DNA of 15,095 nt from Burkholderia gladioli (GTDB lineage Bacteria; Pseudomonadota; Gammaproteobacteria; Burkholderiales; Burkholderiaceae): positions 1 to 15,095 of the forward strand of contig WNEB01000017.1 of NCBI GenBank assembly GCA_009914575.1, read 5' to 3'. A program made the translations under genes and the position numbers. The notes under the pieces were generated by a model. The model ran no database searches. It was not told where the DNA came from and worked only from the letters and a program-made list of their open reading frames with translations. This document shows positions 6,043-15,095 of this stretch, piece after piece. Every line of letters begins with the position of its first letter. The first letter of the stretch is position 1.

Positions 6043-8349
6043 TCAGAATGCCGTACCGATCTGGAACTGGAATTTCTGGTACTGGTCGCCTTCGTGCTTC
6101 TGCAGCGGGAAGCCGAGGCTCAGCTTGAGCGGGCCGATCGGCGAGATCCACGCGAGACCCACACCGTAGCCGTAGCGAAGGCCGTTCGCGCCCGTGCTGG
6201 TACCGCCCGGCGCATTGCCCCAGACGTTACCGCCGTCGAAGAACGTGAACACGCGCAGCGTGCGGTCGTAGCCGGTGCCCGGCAGCGGGAACGTCAGCTC
6301 GATGTTGCCGACGATTATCTTCGAACCGCCGATCGGGTCGTTGGTCTTCGAATCGCGCGGGCCCAGCGAGCTCGGCTCGTAGCCACGCACCGAGCCGATA
6401 CCGCCCGCGTAGTAGTTCTTGAAGATCGGGTAGGCGTTGCCTATGCCGTTACCGTAGGCGCCCTGGAAGTTCAGGCCCAGAATGAAGCCGCGCGAGAACG
6501 AGTAGTAGTACTGGGCCTGGATGTCGGCCTTGTAGTACTGGATCTTGTCGATCGGCGCGCCGTATTCGATGTTGGCCTGCGTGAAGTAACCGCGGCTCGG
6601 GATCAGCGCGCTGTCGCGCGCATCGCGCGACCAGCCGATCGTCAGCGGCACCGAGTTCGACACGCGGCCGAACTGCGTCACGTAATCCTGGTAGCTCTGC
6701 GGCGTGTCCGCGTCGACGTCCAGGCGGTTCTGCTCGAAGCCCACGCCAAAGAATACCGTATCGACTTCCGAGAACGGGATGCCGAACTTCATGTCGCCGC
6801 CGGCCGTGATGATTCGGAAGCTCGAATTGGTCGAGTAGTACAGCGGCTGATACGTGCGGTAGAACACGTCGGTTATGCGCTTGATGCCGTCCACCGTGAA
6901 GTACGGATCGACCTGGGTGACCGTCAGCGTGCGGTAGCTGCGCGCCGTGTTGACGTTGACCGACAGGCTGGTGCCCGAACCGAACACGTTGTCCTGCGAG
7001 ATACCGGTCGACAGCACCACCTTGTCGGTCGACGAGAAGCCGGCGCCGAGCGTGATCGCGCCGGTCGGCTTTTCGGTCACCTTGACGTTGACGTCGACCT
7101 GGTCGGTCGTGCCGTCCACCGGCACGGTCGACACGTCGACATCGGTGAAGTAGCCGACGCGGTTCACGCGATCCTTCGACAGCGCGAGGCGGCTCGAATC
7201 GAACCACGAGCTTTCGAGCTGACGCATTTCGCGGCGCACGACTTCGTCGCGCGTGCGCGAGTTGCCGACGACGTTGATGCGGCGCACGTACACGCGGCGG
7301 CTCGGATCGACCACCAGCGTCAGGCCCACCTTGTGGGCGGCCTGATCGATGGCCGGCTGGGCGTTGACGGTCGCGAATGCGTAACCGTATTCACCGAGCT
7401 TGTCGACGATCGCCTTGGTGGTGGCTTGCAGCTTTTCGGCCGAGAAACGCTCGCCGGCCTTGATCTTGACCAGCTTCTGGAGCTCGGCCTGACGATCGAG
7501 CAGGTTGCCCGACAGCTGCACGCTCGAGATCGTGTACGGCTCGCCCTCGTGCAGCGTGAGCGTCAGGTACATGTCCTTCTTGTCCGGCGAGATGGACACC
7601 TGCGTCGACTCGATGTTGAACTCGAGATAGCCGCGGTTCAGGTAGTACGAACGCACGTTCTCGAGGTCGCCCGTGAGCTTTTCCTTCGAGTAGAGATCGT
7701 TCTTCGTGTACCAGGAGAACCAGTTCGGCGTCGACAGCTGCATTTCGTTGCGCAGCGTGCTCGTGCTGAAGGTCTTGTTGCCGATGAAGTTGATCTGGCG
7801 GATCTTCGCGCTCGGGCCTTCGGCCACCGAGAACAGGATCGAGACGCGATTCGCGTCGACCGGCGTGATCGTGGTGGTGACTTCGGCGGCGTAGTAGCCG
7901 CGCGTCAGGCACTGGCGCTTCAGTTCCTGTTCGGCCTTGTCCACCAGCGACTTGTCGTAGTAGCGGCCTTGCGACAGACCGACCTCGCGCAGCGCCTTGG
8001 TCAGGTTGTCCTTGTCGAATTCCTTGATGCCGGTGAAGTCGATCGACGAAATCGCCGGACGCTCCTGCACCTGCACGATCACGACGCTGACTTGCGTCGC
8101 GATCTTCACGTCATTGAAGAAGCCCGTGGCATAGAGCGCGCGGATTGCTTCGGATGCCTTGTCGTCCGTGAACGTATCGCCCTGTTTGATCGGCAGGTAG
8201 GCGAACACCGAACCGGCTTCGACACGCTGCAAGCCCTCGATCTTGATATCCTGCACGACGAACGGCGACGTCGCGTGGGCTGCGAGTCCGTGCACGGCGA
8301 GCGCCGCGGCGGCTACAGTCTTGGGTACGAAGCTATGAGGTTTGAACAA
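6043..8349 (-). CDS. bamA: Outer membrane protein assembly factor BamA (TTG start)
   Basis: BamA (Omp85) is the essential core of the BAM machine, which folds beta-barrel proteins into the outer membrane. The 768-residue product has a signal peptide with probable cleavage at AHA/TS (26/27). Five periplasmic POTRA domains follow (roughly 31-99, 100-180, 182-272, 274-351 and 353-425), then a 16-strand barrel (about 428-768). The barrel contains the conserved loop-6 motif VRGYE (654-658) and ends in the aromatic beta-signal KFQFQIGTAF with terminal Phe. The length is normal for Burkholderia. The start codon is TTG 8349-8347 with GGGGA 6 nt upstream. There is no usable in-frame ATG before residue 203, so TTG is needed to include the signal peptide. 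The only cysteine is C147 in POTRA2. The gene is 67 nt downstream of rseP. Confidence 0.97.
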   Translation of the reverse strand: MFKPHSFVPKTVAAAALAVHGLAAHATSPFVVQDIKIEGLQRVEAGSVFAYLPIKQGDTFTDDKASEAIRALYATGFFNDVKIATQVSVVIVQVQERPAISSIDFTGIKEFDKDNLTKALREVGLSQGRYYDKSLVDKAEQELKRQCLTRGYYAAEVTTTITPVDANRVSILFSVAEGPSAKIRQINFIGNKTFSTSTLRNEMQLSTPNWFSWYTKNDLYSKEKLTGDLENVRSYYLNRGYLEFNIESTQVSISPDKKDMYLTLTLHEGEPYTISSVQLSGNLLDRQAELQKLVKIKAGERFSAEKLQATTKAIVDKLGEYGYAFATVNAQPAIDQAAHKVGLTLVVDPSRRVYVRRINVVGNSRTRDEVVRREMRQLESSWFDSSRLALSKDRVNRVGYFTDVDVSTVPVDGTTDQVDVNVKVTEKPTGAITLGAGFSSTDKVVLSTGISQDNVFGSGTSLSVNVNTARSYRTLTVTQVDPYFTVDGIKRITDVFYRTYQPLYYSTNSSFRIITAGGDMKFGIPFSEVDTVFFGVGFEQNRLDVDADTPQSYQDYVTQFGRVSNSVPLTIGWSRDARDSALIPSRGYFTQANIEYGAPIDKIQYYKADIQAQYYYSFSRGFILGLNFQGAYGNGIGNAYPIFKNYYAGGIGSVRGYEPSSLGPRDSKTNDPIGGSKIIVGNIELTFPLPGTGYDRTLRVFTFFDGGNVWGNAPGGTSTGANGLRYGYGVGLAWISPIGPLKLSLGFPLQKHEGDQYQKFQFQIGTAF

Positions 8350-8355
8350 CGTGCA

Positions 8356-8360
8356 TCCCC
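8356..8360 (-). promoter_or_regulatory. Ribosome binding site for the bamA TTG start
   Basis: On the minus strand GGGGA (8360-8356) is followed by the 6-nt spacer TGCACG and TTG TTC AAA. The ATG that overlaps this element (8357-8355) is out of frame with bamA and cannot be its start. Confidence 0.6.
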
Positions 8361-8416
8361 AGTATTTAAGCTTGCATCAGATCAGGCGACGGCCCTCGCA
8401 GCCTTCGCCCGACGCT

Positions 8417-9802
8417 TCAAGAATGGATTAAACGAGACAGATCGTTGAAGAGCGCAATCGCCGAAAGCGCGACGATGCAGATCAACCCCGCTCTTTGCAG
8501 AATCAGTTGCCAGCGCTCGGAAACGGCCTTCTCGGTTGCGGCTTCAACCAGATAATATAACAGATGCCCCCCGTCCAAAACCGGAATCGGCAGCAAGTTC
8601 AGCACGCCGAGACTGATGCTGACGAGCGCCAGAAACGACAGAAAGGCCGATAAACCGAGCCGCGCGCTCTTGCCCGCGTAGTCGGCGATCGTCACCGGGC
8701 CGGACAGGTTCTTCAGCGATGCCTCGCCCGTCAGCATCCGCCCGAACATCTTCAGCGAGTACACCGAAATACCCCAGGTGCGGCGCACGCCCAGGTTCAC
8801 GCTTTCGAGCACGCCGTAGCGCACGTCCACCGACGGCGCGTGCAGCGCCAGCGCCGCGCCGATCCGGTCGATCTGCGCGCCGTTCGCGCCCGGGGCGGTG
8901 TCGCGCTCGGCATGCGGCACGATGGTCAGCGTACGTTCGACGCCGCCGCGCACGATCTGCAGCGCAAGCGGACGACCCGCGTGCGACTTGATCGCATCGA
9001 TGAACCGCGACGAGCCCGATACCGGCTTGCCGTCGAGCGCCACCAGCTTGTCGCCGGGCTGCAGGCCCGCCTGCTCCGAGGCGCTGCCAGGCGTGACCGC
9101 CGAAATCGTCAGCGAGCCGCCGCCCGGCTCGAAACCGAGGTGCGACAGATAGTCGTCGTCGACCGCCTTCGGATCGACGCCGCTCAGATCCACGCGGAAA
9201 TCGTAGGTGGCGCCGCCGCCCGAGCTGGCGCCGAGGATCACGTTGCGATGATCGATCGTCGCGCCGAGCAGCTTCCAGCGCAGGTCCGACCACGAGCGCA
9301 CCGGCTCGCTCGCGCCGCCGTGCGCGTCGCGGATCGACACGACCGTCTCGCCGCCGTCGAAGCCGGCGCGCGCCGCCACAGTATCGGCGACCGGCGCCGC
9401 GACGATAGCCGCCGGTTCGGTCACGCCCGTGGCGAACACCGAGGAAAACAGCACGATCGCGAGCAGGAAGTTGGCGATCGGGCCGGCCGCGACGATCGCG
9501 ATCCGCTTCCAGACCGACTGGCGGTTGAACGCCTGCGGCAAATCGGCTGCGGCAATGCCCTCCGGGCCGGGATCGCGCTCGTCGAGCATCTTCACGTAGC
9601 CGCCGAGCGGCAGCGCCGAGAGCGTCCATTCGGTGCCGGTGCGCCGGCTCGTATGCCGCAGCAGCACCGTGCCGAAGCCGATCGAGAAGCGCAGCACCTT
9701 CACGCCGCACAGGCGCGCGACGCTGTAATGCCCATATTCGTGAACGACGACCAGCACACCGATCGCCACTGCAAACGCTACCAGCTCGATCAGCACGTTC
9801 AT
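8417..9802 (-). CDS. rseP: Site-2 zinc metalloprotease RseP (envelope stress regulator)
   Basis: RseP is an intramembrane protease of the inner membrane. In the family it cuts the anti-sigma factor RseA after DegS, releasing sigma-E, and it also clears remnant signal peptides. The 461-residue product has the zinc motif HEYGH (21-25) in the first membrane segment, and the third metal ligand in LDGGH (D410) near the C terminus. Further membrane segments lie at about 101-123, 385-408 and 433-452. Two PDZ domains lie between: a degenerate one at about 130-205, and a clear one at about 228-298 (VTPGSASEQAGLQPGDKLVA). ATG 9802-9800 is preceded by GAGAGGGG, which overlaps the end of dxr 13 nt away. 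Its place next to bamA and skp, members of the sigma-E regulon in E. coli, fits a role in monitoring outer-membrane assembly. Confidence 0.96.
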   Translation of the reverse strand: MNVLIELVAFAVAIGVLVVVHEYGHYSVARLCGVKVLRFSIGFGTVLLRHTSRRTGTEWTLSALPLGGYVKMLDERDPGPEGIAAADLPQAFNRQSVWKRIAIVAAGPIANFLLAIVLFSSVFATGVTEPAAIVAAPVADTVAARAGFDGGETVVSIRDAHGGASEPVRSWSDLRWKLLGATIDHRNVILGASSGGGATYDFRVDLSGVDPKAVDDDYLSHLGFEPGGGSLTISAVTPGSASEQAGLQPGDKLVALDGKPVSGSSRFIDAIKSHAGRPLALQIVRGGVERTLTIVPHAERDTAPGANGAQIDRIGAALALHAPSVDVRYGVLESVNLGVRRTWGISVYSLKMFGRMLTGEASLKNLSGPVTIADYAGKSARLGLSAFLSFLALVSISLGVLNLLPIPVLDGGHLLYYLVEAATEKAVSERWQLILQRAGLICIVALSAIALFNDLSRLIHS

Positions 9803-9815
9803 GCGCCCCTCTCGC

Positions 9816-11012
9816 TCAGGCTGCGCGCTCCGCGCGCGGGACAGGCAAAGTCGCGATCACCGCGTCGGTCGCGCGGCGTGCTTCGGCGTCGGCCGCCAGC
9901 ACGTCCTCTAGGCCGTCGGGCTCGCGATTCGCCAGACGGTTGAGCACCGCATCCACCGTATGGGCGATGTCCATGAAGCCGATGCGGCGCGCCAGGAACG
10001 CCTCGACGGCGATCTCGTTGGCCGCATTCAGCATGGCGCTGGCCACGCCGCCCGCGTCGAGCGACTGAATCGCCAGCGCGAGGCACGGGAAGCGCGCGAA
10101 ATCGGGTTTTTCGAAGTTCAGCGTGGCGATCTGCGCGAGATCGAGCTGCGCGACGCCGGCATCGACGCGATCCGGGAACGCCAGCGCGTGCGCGATCGGC
10201 GTGCGCATGTCGGGGTTGCCGAGCTGCGCGAGCACCGAGCCGTCCTTGTACGACACGAGCGAATGGATCACGCTCTGCGGGTGGATCAGCACGTCGATCC
10301 GCTCGCTCGGCAGGCCGAAGATCCAGTGCGCCTCGATCACCTCGAGGCCCTTGTTCATCATCGTGGCCGAATCGACCGAGATCTTGCGGCCCATCGACCA
10401 GTTCGGGTGCTTGCAGGCCTCGTCCGGCGTCACGTCCGCCAGCGTGGCCGGCTCGCGCGTGCGGAACGGGCCGCCCGAGGCGGTCACGATGATCTGGGCG
10501 ATGCCGCCATGCTCGGCGATGTCGCGCGGCATGCACTGGAAGATCGCGTTGTGTTCGCTGTCGACCGGCAGCAGGATCGCGCCATGGTCGCGCACGGCGT
10601 CCATGAAGATCGAGCCCGACATCACGAGCGATTCCTTGTTCGCCAGCAGAATGCGCTTGCCGGCACGCGCCGCCGCGAAGCTCGACGGCAGGCCGGCCGC
10701 GCCGACGATGGCCGCGACCACGGTGTCGCACGCCTGCGCCTGCGCCACGGCAACCAGCGCTTCCGGACCGTAGGTGACTTGGGTGCGGCTGCCGGCCGCG
10801 CGCAGCTTCGCCTCGACCTGCGCGGCGAGTTCGGCGCTGCCGACCACGGCCACCTCGGGCGCGAACTTCAGGCACTGCTCGACGAGCTTGTCGCCGTTGC
10901 GGTGCGCGCTCAGCGCGTAGACCGAGAAACGATCCGGGTGGCGCGCGACGACGTCGAGCGTGCTGTCGCCGATCGACCCGGTCGAACCGAGGATAGTCAG
11001 GCGTTTTTGCAT
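9816..11012 (-). CDS. dxr: 1-deoxy-D-xylulose 5-phosphate reductoisomerase
   Basis: Dxr (IspC) converts DXP to 2-C-methyl-D-erythritol 4-phosphate with NADPH, the committed step of the MEP isoprenoid pathway and the target of fosmidomycin. The product is 398 residues. It shows the NADPH-binding GSTGSIG (9-15), the metal ligands D151 and E153 in [11 protein letters not shown], and N220, K221 and E224 in the [15 protein letters not shown] segment (E. coli N227, K228, E231). It also has the HPQSVIHS substrate loop (from 244) and the C-terminal domain with [13 protein letters not shown] chose ATG 11012-11010, which gives the family N terminus MQKRLTILG. The frame is open far upstream through cdsA, but that part is not family-like. 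No strong Shine-Dalgarno is seen in the 20-nt gap after cdsA, so translation may depend partly on coupling. Confidence 0.97.
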   Translation of the reverse strand: MQKRLTILGSTGSIGDSTLDVVARHPDRFSVYALSAHRNGDKLVEQCLKFAPEVAVVGSAELAAQVEAKLRAAGSRTQVTYGPEALVAVAQAQACDTVVAAIVGAAGLPSSFAAARAGKRILLANKESLVMSGSIFMDAVRDHGAILLPVDSEHNAIFQCMPRDIAEHGGIAQIIVTASGGPFRTREPATLADVTPDEACKHPNWSMGRKISVDSATMMNKGLEVIEAHWIFGLPSERIDVLIHPQSVIHSLVSYKDGSVLAQLGNPDMRTPIAHALAFPDRVDAGVAQLDLAQIATLNFEKPDFARFPCLALAIQSLDAGGVASAMLNAANEIAVEAFLARRIGFMDIAHTVDAVLNRLANREPDGLEDVLAADAEARRATDAVIATLPVPRAERAA

Positions 11013-11032
11013 GATGACGAGATCTAGTGTTT

Positions 11033-11875
11033 TTAAGCGGTCTGGCCGAGCAACAGCACCGCCAGCGGCAGCACCGGCAGCAGCGCGTCGACGCGGTCGA
11101 GCACGCCGCCGTGGCCCGGCAGCAGTCCGCTCGAATCCTTGACGCCGGCCTGGCGCTTGAGCAGCGATTCGAACAGGTCGCCGATCACGCTGTACACGAC
11201 CAGAAGAGTCAGTGCCGCGAAGGCGCCCGGTGCGCCGAAGCGCTGCGCAAGCGAGGAAAACAGGGTCGGTTCGAAGGCGTGCAGCCCGATCGCGAGGCCA
11301 GCCACGATCATCTCCGCGAGCCAGCCGCCCGCCGCGCCTTCCCAGGTCTTGCCGGGGCTGATCGACAACGCCAGCTTGTGCTTGCCGAACGCTTTGCCCG
11401 CGAAGTATGCGCCTATATCGGCGAGCCATACGACAAGCAGCATCGACAGCACGAACGGAATGCCGGCCGCACGCGCGGCCACCACGGCATGCCAGCAGGC
11501 GGCGAACACCACCAGGCCGGCCGCCAGCAGGAACGGGCGCCAGGCCCGTTCGGCCAGCACCGGCTTGCGCCAGAGCGCGAACGGACCGGCCAGCAGCCAG
11601 AACACCGCTGCCGCCTCGATAAGGGGGGGCGATGGCCCGAACCCGGTATAGACGCCGCCGCCCAGCTGCATGCTGGCGCCGAGCGCCAGCGCCGCGACGA
11701 TCGCGTAGATCACCGAACCGGCGGCGCCGAGCTTGAGCAGACGTGCCCATTCCCAGGCGGCGAACACGAGCACGAGCGCGATCAGCGCGCCAAATGCCGC
11801 GAGCGGCGCAAACAGCGTCACTGGCAGCAGAATGGCCAGCAACACGACCGCCGTGACAACACGGGTCTTCAGCAT
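11033..11875 (-). CDS. cdsA: Phosphatidate cytidylyltransferase (CDP-diglyceride synthase)
   Basis: CdsA makes CDP-diacylglycerol from phosphatidic acid and CTP in the inner membrane, the branch point to all phospholipids. The 280-residue product is very hydrophobic, with about seven or eight membrane segments (for example [20 protein letters not shown] and [17 protein letters not shown]). It carries a conserved SPGKTWEG segment. Near the C terminus it has the CDS signature: S237 followed by K240, R241 and D247, then GHGG (254-257) and DRVD (260-263), with D260 and D263 as metal ligands. The start ATG 11875-11873 lies inside the end of uppS, with 7 nt of overlap, so the two genes are probably translationally coupled. 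The frame is also open upstream through uppS, but that part is shadow sequence. Confidence 0.96.
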   Translation of the reverse strand: MLKTRVVTAVVLLAILLPVTLFAPLAAFGALIALVLVFAAWEWARLLKLGAAGSVIYAIVAALALGASMQLGGGVYTGFGPSPPLIEAAAVFWLLAGPFALWRKPVLAERAWRPFLLAAGLVVFAACWHAVVAARAAGIPFVLSMLLVVWLADIGAYFAGKAFGKHKLALSISPGKTWEGAAGGWLAEMIVAGLAIGLHAFEPTLFSSLAQRFGAPGAFAALTLLVVYSVIGDLFESLLKRQAGVKDSSGLLPGHGGVLDRVDALLPVLPLAVLLLGQTA

Positions 11876-12651
11876 GAAAGGGAGTCGACGTCCTGAGACT
11901 GGGGTTCGAGCTGGGCGCTGGTTCGGCCGAACCGGCGCTCGCGATCGGTATAGGACGCCAAGGCATCGGCCAGCGCATTGGCATCGAAATCGGGCCAGAA
12001 CTTGCCCGTGAAGTAGAACTCGGTGTAGGCAAGCTGCCAGAGCAGGAAGTTGCTCACGCGCTGCTCGCCGCCCGTGCGGATGAACAGGTCCGGCTCGGGC
12101 GCGTAGGCCATCGCCAGATGCTCGGCGAACGCCGTTTCGGTGACCTCGACCTCGCGGCCCTCGCTGACGGCCTGCGCGATCAGCTTCTTGGAGGCCTGCA
12201 GGATATCCCAGCGGCCGCCGTAGTTCGCGGCGATGGTCAGCGTCAGGCGCGTATTGCGCGCGGTTTTGGTTTCCGCGCGACGGATCAGCTCGCGGATGCG
12301 CGGCTCGAAGCGCTCGAGATCGCCCACCACGCGCAGGCGAATGCCGTTCGCGTGCAGTTTGCCGACCTCGCGCTCGAGCGCGGTGATGAACAGCCGCATC
12401 AGGAACGACACTTCGTCGTTCGGTCGCCGCCAGTTCTCGGAACTGAAGGCGAACAGCGTCAGATATTCGACGCCGGCGCGCGCGCACCCTTCCACGGTCG
12501 AGCGGACCGCGTCGACGCCGCGCGTATGTCCCGCCACGCGCGGCAGGCGACGCTCGGTCGCCCAACGACCGTTGCCGTCCATGATGATCGCGATGTGACG
12601 CGGCACGGCGGCCACGTCGGGTACGCGAACGGTAGAGCTGGTATAAGTCAT
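11869..12651 (-). CDS. uppS: Undecaprenyl diphosphate synthase (cis-prenyltransferase)
   Basis: UppS (IspU) adds eight isopentenyl units to farnesyl diphosphate, giving the C55 lipid carrier for peptidoglycan and O-antigen. The 260-residue product has the catalytic D25 in [10 protein letters not shown], the [11 protein letters not shown] segment, and the C-terminal substrate-binding signature [19 protein letters not shown] followed by YTEFYF. The N terminus has a short extension of about 16 residues before the conserved [11 protein letters not shown] keep ATG 12651-12649 although no good Shine-Dalgarno precedes it, because the internal GTG at residue 13 has none either. The 7-nt overlap with cdsA and the location upstream of dxr place lipid-carrier and precursor synthesis in one unit. 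Confidence 0.97.
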   Translation of the reverse strand: MTYTSSTVRVPDVAAVPRHIAIIMDGNGRWATERRLPRVAGHTRGVDAVRSTVEGCARAGVEYLTLFAFSSENWRRPNDEVSFLMRLFITALEREVGKLHANGIRLRVVGDLERFEPRIRELIRRAETKTARNTRLTLTIAANYGGRWDILQASKKLIAQAVSEGREVEVTETAFAEHLAMAYAPEPDLFIRTGGEQRVSNFLLWQLAYTEFYFTGKFWPDFDANALADALASYTDRERRFGRTSAQLEPQSQDVDSLSC

Positions 12652-12682
12652 GGCCGCAGAGACAGTAACCGAGGGGAAAAGT

Positions 12683-12698
12683 GCAACGCGCGCGTTGC
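12683..12698 (-). repeat. 16-bp perfect palindrome between frr and uppS, weak attenuator candidate
   Basis: GCAACGCG at 12683-12690 is followed directly by its complement CGCGTTGC at 12691-12698. In the minus-strand transcript the possible hairpin (about 6 bp with a CGCG loop) is followed by AC and then UUUU. The short stem and interrupted U-run make efficient termination doubtful. It could act as a partial terminator or as an RNA end formed by processing, or be chance in GC-rich DNA. Confidence 0.3.
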
Positions 12699-12701
12699 GC
12701 G

Positions 12702-13262
12702 TCAGACCGTCATGATCTCGGCTTCTTTCGACACCACCAGCTTGTCGATTTCGGCGACGTGCTTGTCCGTCAGCTTCTGGACTTCATCGCTCGCGCGGCG
12801 CTCGTCGTCTTCCGAGATTTCCTTGTCCTTGAGGCGCTTCTTCAGTTGCTCGTTGGCATCCCGGCGCAGGTTGCGCACGGCGACCTTGGCCGTTTCGCCT
12901 TCGCTCTTGACGACCTTGGCCAGCTCGCGGCGGCGCTCTTCCGTCAGCGCCGGCATCGGCACGCGAATGCTGTCGCCCGACGTGGCCGGGTTCAGGCCCA
13001 GATCCGATTCGCGGATCGCCTTCTCGACCTTGGCCACCATCGGCTTTTCCCACGGCTGCACGCCGATCGTGCGGGCGTCGACGAGCGTCAGGTTCGCGAC
13101 CTGCGAGATCGGCACCATCGAGCCGTAGTAATCGACCTGAACGTGATCGAGCATGCCCGTGTGCGCACGGCCCGTGCGGATCTTCGCCAGATCGTTCTTG
13201 AACGCTTCGATCGAGCGCTGCATCTTCTGCTCGACGCCCTTCTTCACATCAGCGACACTCAT
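12702..13262 (-). CDS. frr: Ribosome recycling factor
   Basis: RRF works with EF-G to split post-termination ribosomes from mRNA. The 186-residue product is one residue longer than E. coli RRF and collinear with the family. It has the N-terminal helix of the three-helix bundle ([26 protein letters not shown]), the beta domain 2 (about 31-104, with [16 protein letters not shown] and [20 protein letters not shown]), and the C-terminal helices, with the ribosome-contacting arginines in VRNLRRDAN (R130, R133, R134). ATG 13262-13260 is preceded by a strong GGAGG with 5 nt spacing. It lies 87 nt after pyrH, beyond a hairpin that may limit read-through, and 50 nt before uppS. Confidence 0.98.
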   Translation of the reverse strand: MSVADVKKGVEQKMQRSIEAFKNDLAKIRTGRAHTGMLDHVQVDYYGSMVPISQVANLTLVDARTIGVQPWEKPMVAKVEKAIRESDLGLNPATSGDSIRVPMPALTEERRRELAKVVKSEGETAKVAVRNLRRDANEQLKKRLKDKEISEDDERRASDEVQKLTDKHVAEIDKLVVSKEAEIMTV

Positions 13263-13294
13263 TTCAACCTCCGAAACCTGCGAACCTTCAAAAC

Positions 13295-13340
13295 GGCACA
13301 GGCCGGCATGCCGCCAGTTGCGTCATGCCCGGCCTGTGTC
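13295..13340 (-). terminator. Stem-loop with short U-run between pyrH and frr, possible partial terminator
   Basis: CACAGGCCGG plus CATG at 13297-13310 pairs with CATGCCCGGCCTGTG at 13324-13338. This forms a stem of about 14 bp with one bulged base and a 13-nt loop. In the minus-strand transcript the stem is followed by CC and GUUUUG, before the strong frr ribosome binding site. The stem strength is good but only four U residues follow, so partial termination or mRNA processing is more likely than a full stop. It is placed where the translation genes could be expressed in excess over the downstream envelope genes. Confidence 0.45.
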
Positions 13341-13349
13341 GGCGTGATT

Positions 13350-14132
<783 letters not shown>

Positions 14133-14180
14133 CTACCAAATTGTGTACCGGAACCCAAGTACACTCTGCGCGCTACCGAA

Positions 14181-14207
14181 CCGCGGCGGGGCGGGCGCCC
14201 GCCGCGG
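14181..14207 (-). repeat. GC-rich inverted repeat in the tsf-pyrH gap
   Basis: CCGCGGCGGG (14181-14190) and its complement (14198-14207) enclose a 7-nt loop, giving a 10-bp all-GC stem starting about 23 nt past the tsf stop. No T-tract follows on either strand, so it is not a standard intrinsic terminator. It may protect the 3' end of the rpsB-tsf message or pause RNA polymerase. Confidence 0.4.
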
Positions 14208-14229
14208 GTACGACATGACTGCGTGAAGC

Positions 14230-15095
14230 TTACTGCTTCTTAGCGGCCGCGACTTGCGCTGCCACTTCGGCGGCGAAATCGTCCTGGCGCTTTTCGATGC
14301 CTTCGCCGACCACGAACAGCGAGAACTGTTGCACCGCAGCATTGGCGGCCTTCAGCATCTGTTCGATCGTCTGCTTGTCGTTCTTCACGAACGGCTGGTT
14401 CAGCAGCGAGATTTCCTTCAGGAACTCCTGCACGCTGCCGTCGACCATCTTGGCGACGATTTCAGCCGGCTTGCCCGATTCGGCAGCCTTCTGCTCGGCG
14501 ACGCGGCGTTCCTTTTCGATCAGCTCGGCCGGAACTTGTTCCTCCGACGACAGCGAGACCGGCTTCATGGCCGCGACGTGCATCGCGACGTCCTTGCCGA
14601 CCTGCTCGTCCGCACCCGTGTACTCGACGATCACGCCGATGCGTGCGCCGTGCAGGTACGTGGCGATCTGGTTGGTCGTCTCGATGCGCACGAAGCGGCG
14701 GATCGAGATGTTTTCGCCGATCTTACCGACCAGTGCCAGACGCACTTCGTCGACCGTCTTGCCGTCGAGCGGCAGTGCCGACAGGGCAGCGACGTCGGCC
14801 GGGTTCTGCGTGGCGGCCAGTTCGGCCACCGTCTTCGCGAACGCGAGGAAATCGTCGTTCTTCGCGACGAAGTCGGTTTCGCAGTTCAGTTCGACCAGCG
14901 CGCCGGCGCCGTTGGCGACGAACGCCGCGACGATGCCTTCGGCCGTCACGCGCGATGCGGCCTTGCTTGCCTTGTTGCCGAGCTTCACGCGCAGCAGTTC
15001 TTCCGCCTTGCCCAGATCGCCGTCGGCTTCCGTCAGCGCCTTCTTGCACTCCATCATCGGTGCATCGGTCTTTGCGCGCAGTTCTGCCACCATGC
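14230..15095 (-). CDS. tsf: Elongation factor Ts, 5' end cut by window edge
   Basis: EF-Ts is the guanine-nucleotide exchange factor that recycles EF-Tu from GDP to GTP during translation. The visible 287 residues begin [20 protein letters not shown], the N-terminal UBA-like domain. The TDFV motif follows at 73-76 from the first visible Met; its Asp and Phe insert next to the EF-Tu nucleotide site (E. coli D80, F81). The core subdomains and the C-terminal segment ending in AAAKKQ complete the protein. The visible Met (15093-15091) is probably internal: relatives start about seven residues earlier with a segment like MAAITAS, and the two bases beyond (15094-15095) fit the end of a Ser AGC codon. 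The stop is TAA 14232-14230. rpsB is expected just outside the window. Confidence 0.97.
   Translation of the reverse strand, partial: MVAELRAKTDAPMMECKKALTEADGDLGKAEELLRVKLGNKASKAASRVTAEGIVAAFVANGAGALVELNCETDFVAKNDDFLAFAKTVAELAATQNPADVAALSALPLDGKTVDEVRLALVGKIGENISIRRFVRIETTNQIATYLHGARIGVIVEYTGADEQVGKDVAMHVAAMKPVSLSSEEQVPAELIEKERRVAEQKAAESGKPAEIVAKMVDGSVQEFLKEISLLNQPFVKNDKQTIEQMLKAANAAVQQFSLFVVGEGIEKRQDDFAAEVAAQVAAAKKQ

Noticed and set aside
8350..8416. A sigma-E promoter upstream of bamA (a TCTGA-like -10 is present on the minus strand)
   Set aside because: No GGAAC-type -35 sits at the required distance, so the -10-like pentamer alone is not evidence.
5761..8448. A plus-strand open frame of 895 codons opposite skp and bamA
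   Set aside because: It is antisense to two clearly real genes. Its product is rich in Arg, Val, Asp and His with no domain, and such frames are typical shadows in high-GC DNA with strong third-position bias.

Overview
The window is a high-GC stretch of a betaproteobacterial chromosome, almost certainly Burkholderia or a close relative. The evidence is the sequence character of LpxA, BamA, RseP and EF-Ts and the gene order tsf-pyrH-frr-uppS-cdsA-dxr-rseP-bamA-skp-lpxD-fabZ-lpxA-lpxB-rnhB. That order is the well-known 'macromolecular and envelope' cluster of proteobacteria. Every gene I can support lies on the minus strand, so transcription runs from the right edge (tsf) to the left edge.

Right part (12.7-15.1 kb): tsf (its first few codons lie outside the window), pyrH and frr supply elongation factor Ts, UMP kinase and ribosome recycling factor. 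Their intergenic gaps are comparatively long (166, 87 and 50 nt) and hold hairpins and one weak promoter candidate, so this is where transcription of the long cluster is most likely tuned.

Middle (8.4-12.65 kb): uppS, cdsA, dxr and rseP are packed tightly (7-nt overlap, 20-nt gap, 13-nt gap). They make undecaprenyl diphosphate, CDP-diacylglycerol and the isoprenoid precursor MEP, and provide the site-2 protease of the envelope stress response.

Left-middle (1.1-8.35 kb): bamA, skp, lpxD, fabZ, lpxA, lpxB and rnhB. BamA and Skp assemble outer-membrane proteins. LpxA, LpxD and LpxB are early lipid A enzymes. FabZ shares their hydroxyacyl-ACP substrates. rnhB is a passenger housekeeping gene. 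bamA and skp both start at TTG.

Left end (1-1.12 kb): the last gene of the operon, a TrmH/SpoU-family RNA methyltransferase, is a pseudogene. It has an in-frame TAG where a Trp codon is expected and an inferred 13-nt deletion that removes the C-terminal SPOUT motif and shifts the frame. A perfect 16-bp inverted repeat with T-tracts on both strands ends the operon. Beyond it, cut by the window edge, begins a small unrecognised minus-strand gene with a good ribosome binding site and codon use unlike its neighbours.

I see no mobile element, CRISPR array, tRNA or rRNA, and no evidence for an undescribed multi-gene system. The features most worth a second look are the doubly broken methyltransferase and the foreign-looking gene start beside it.
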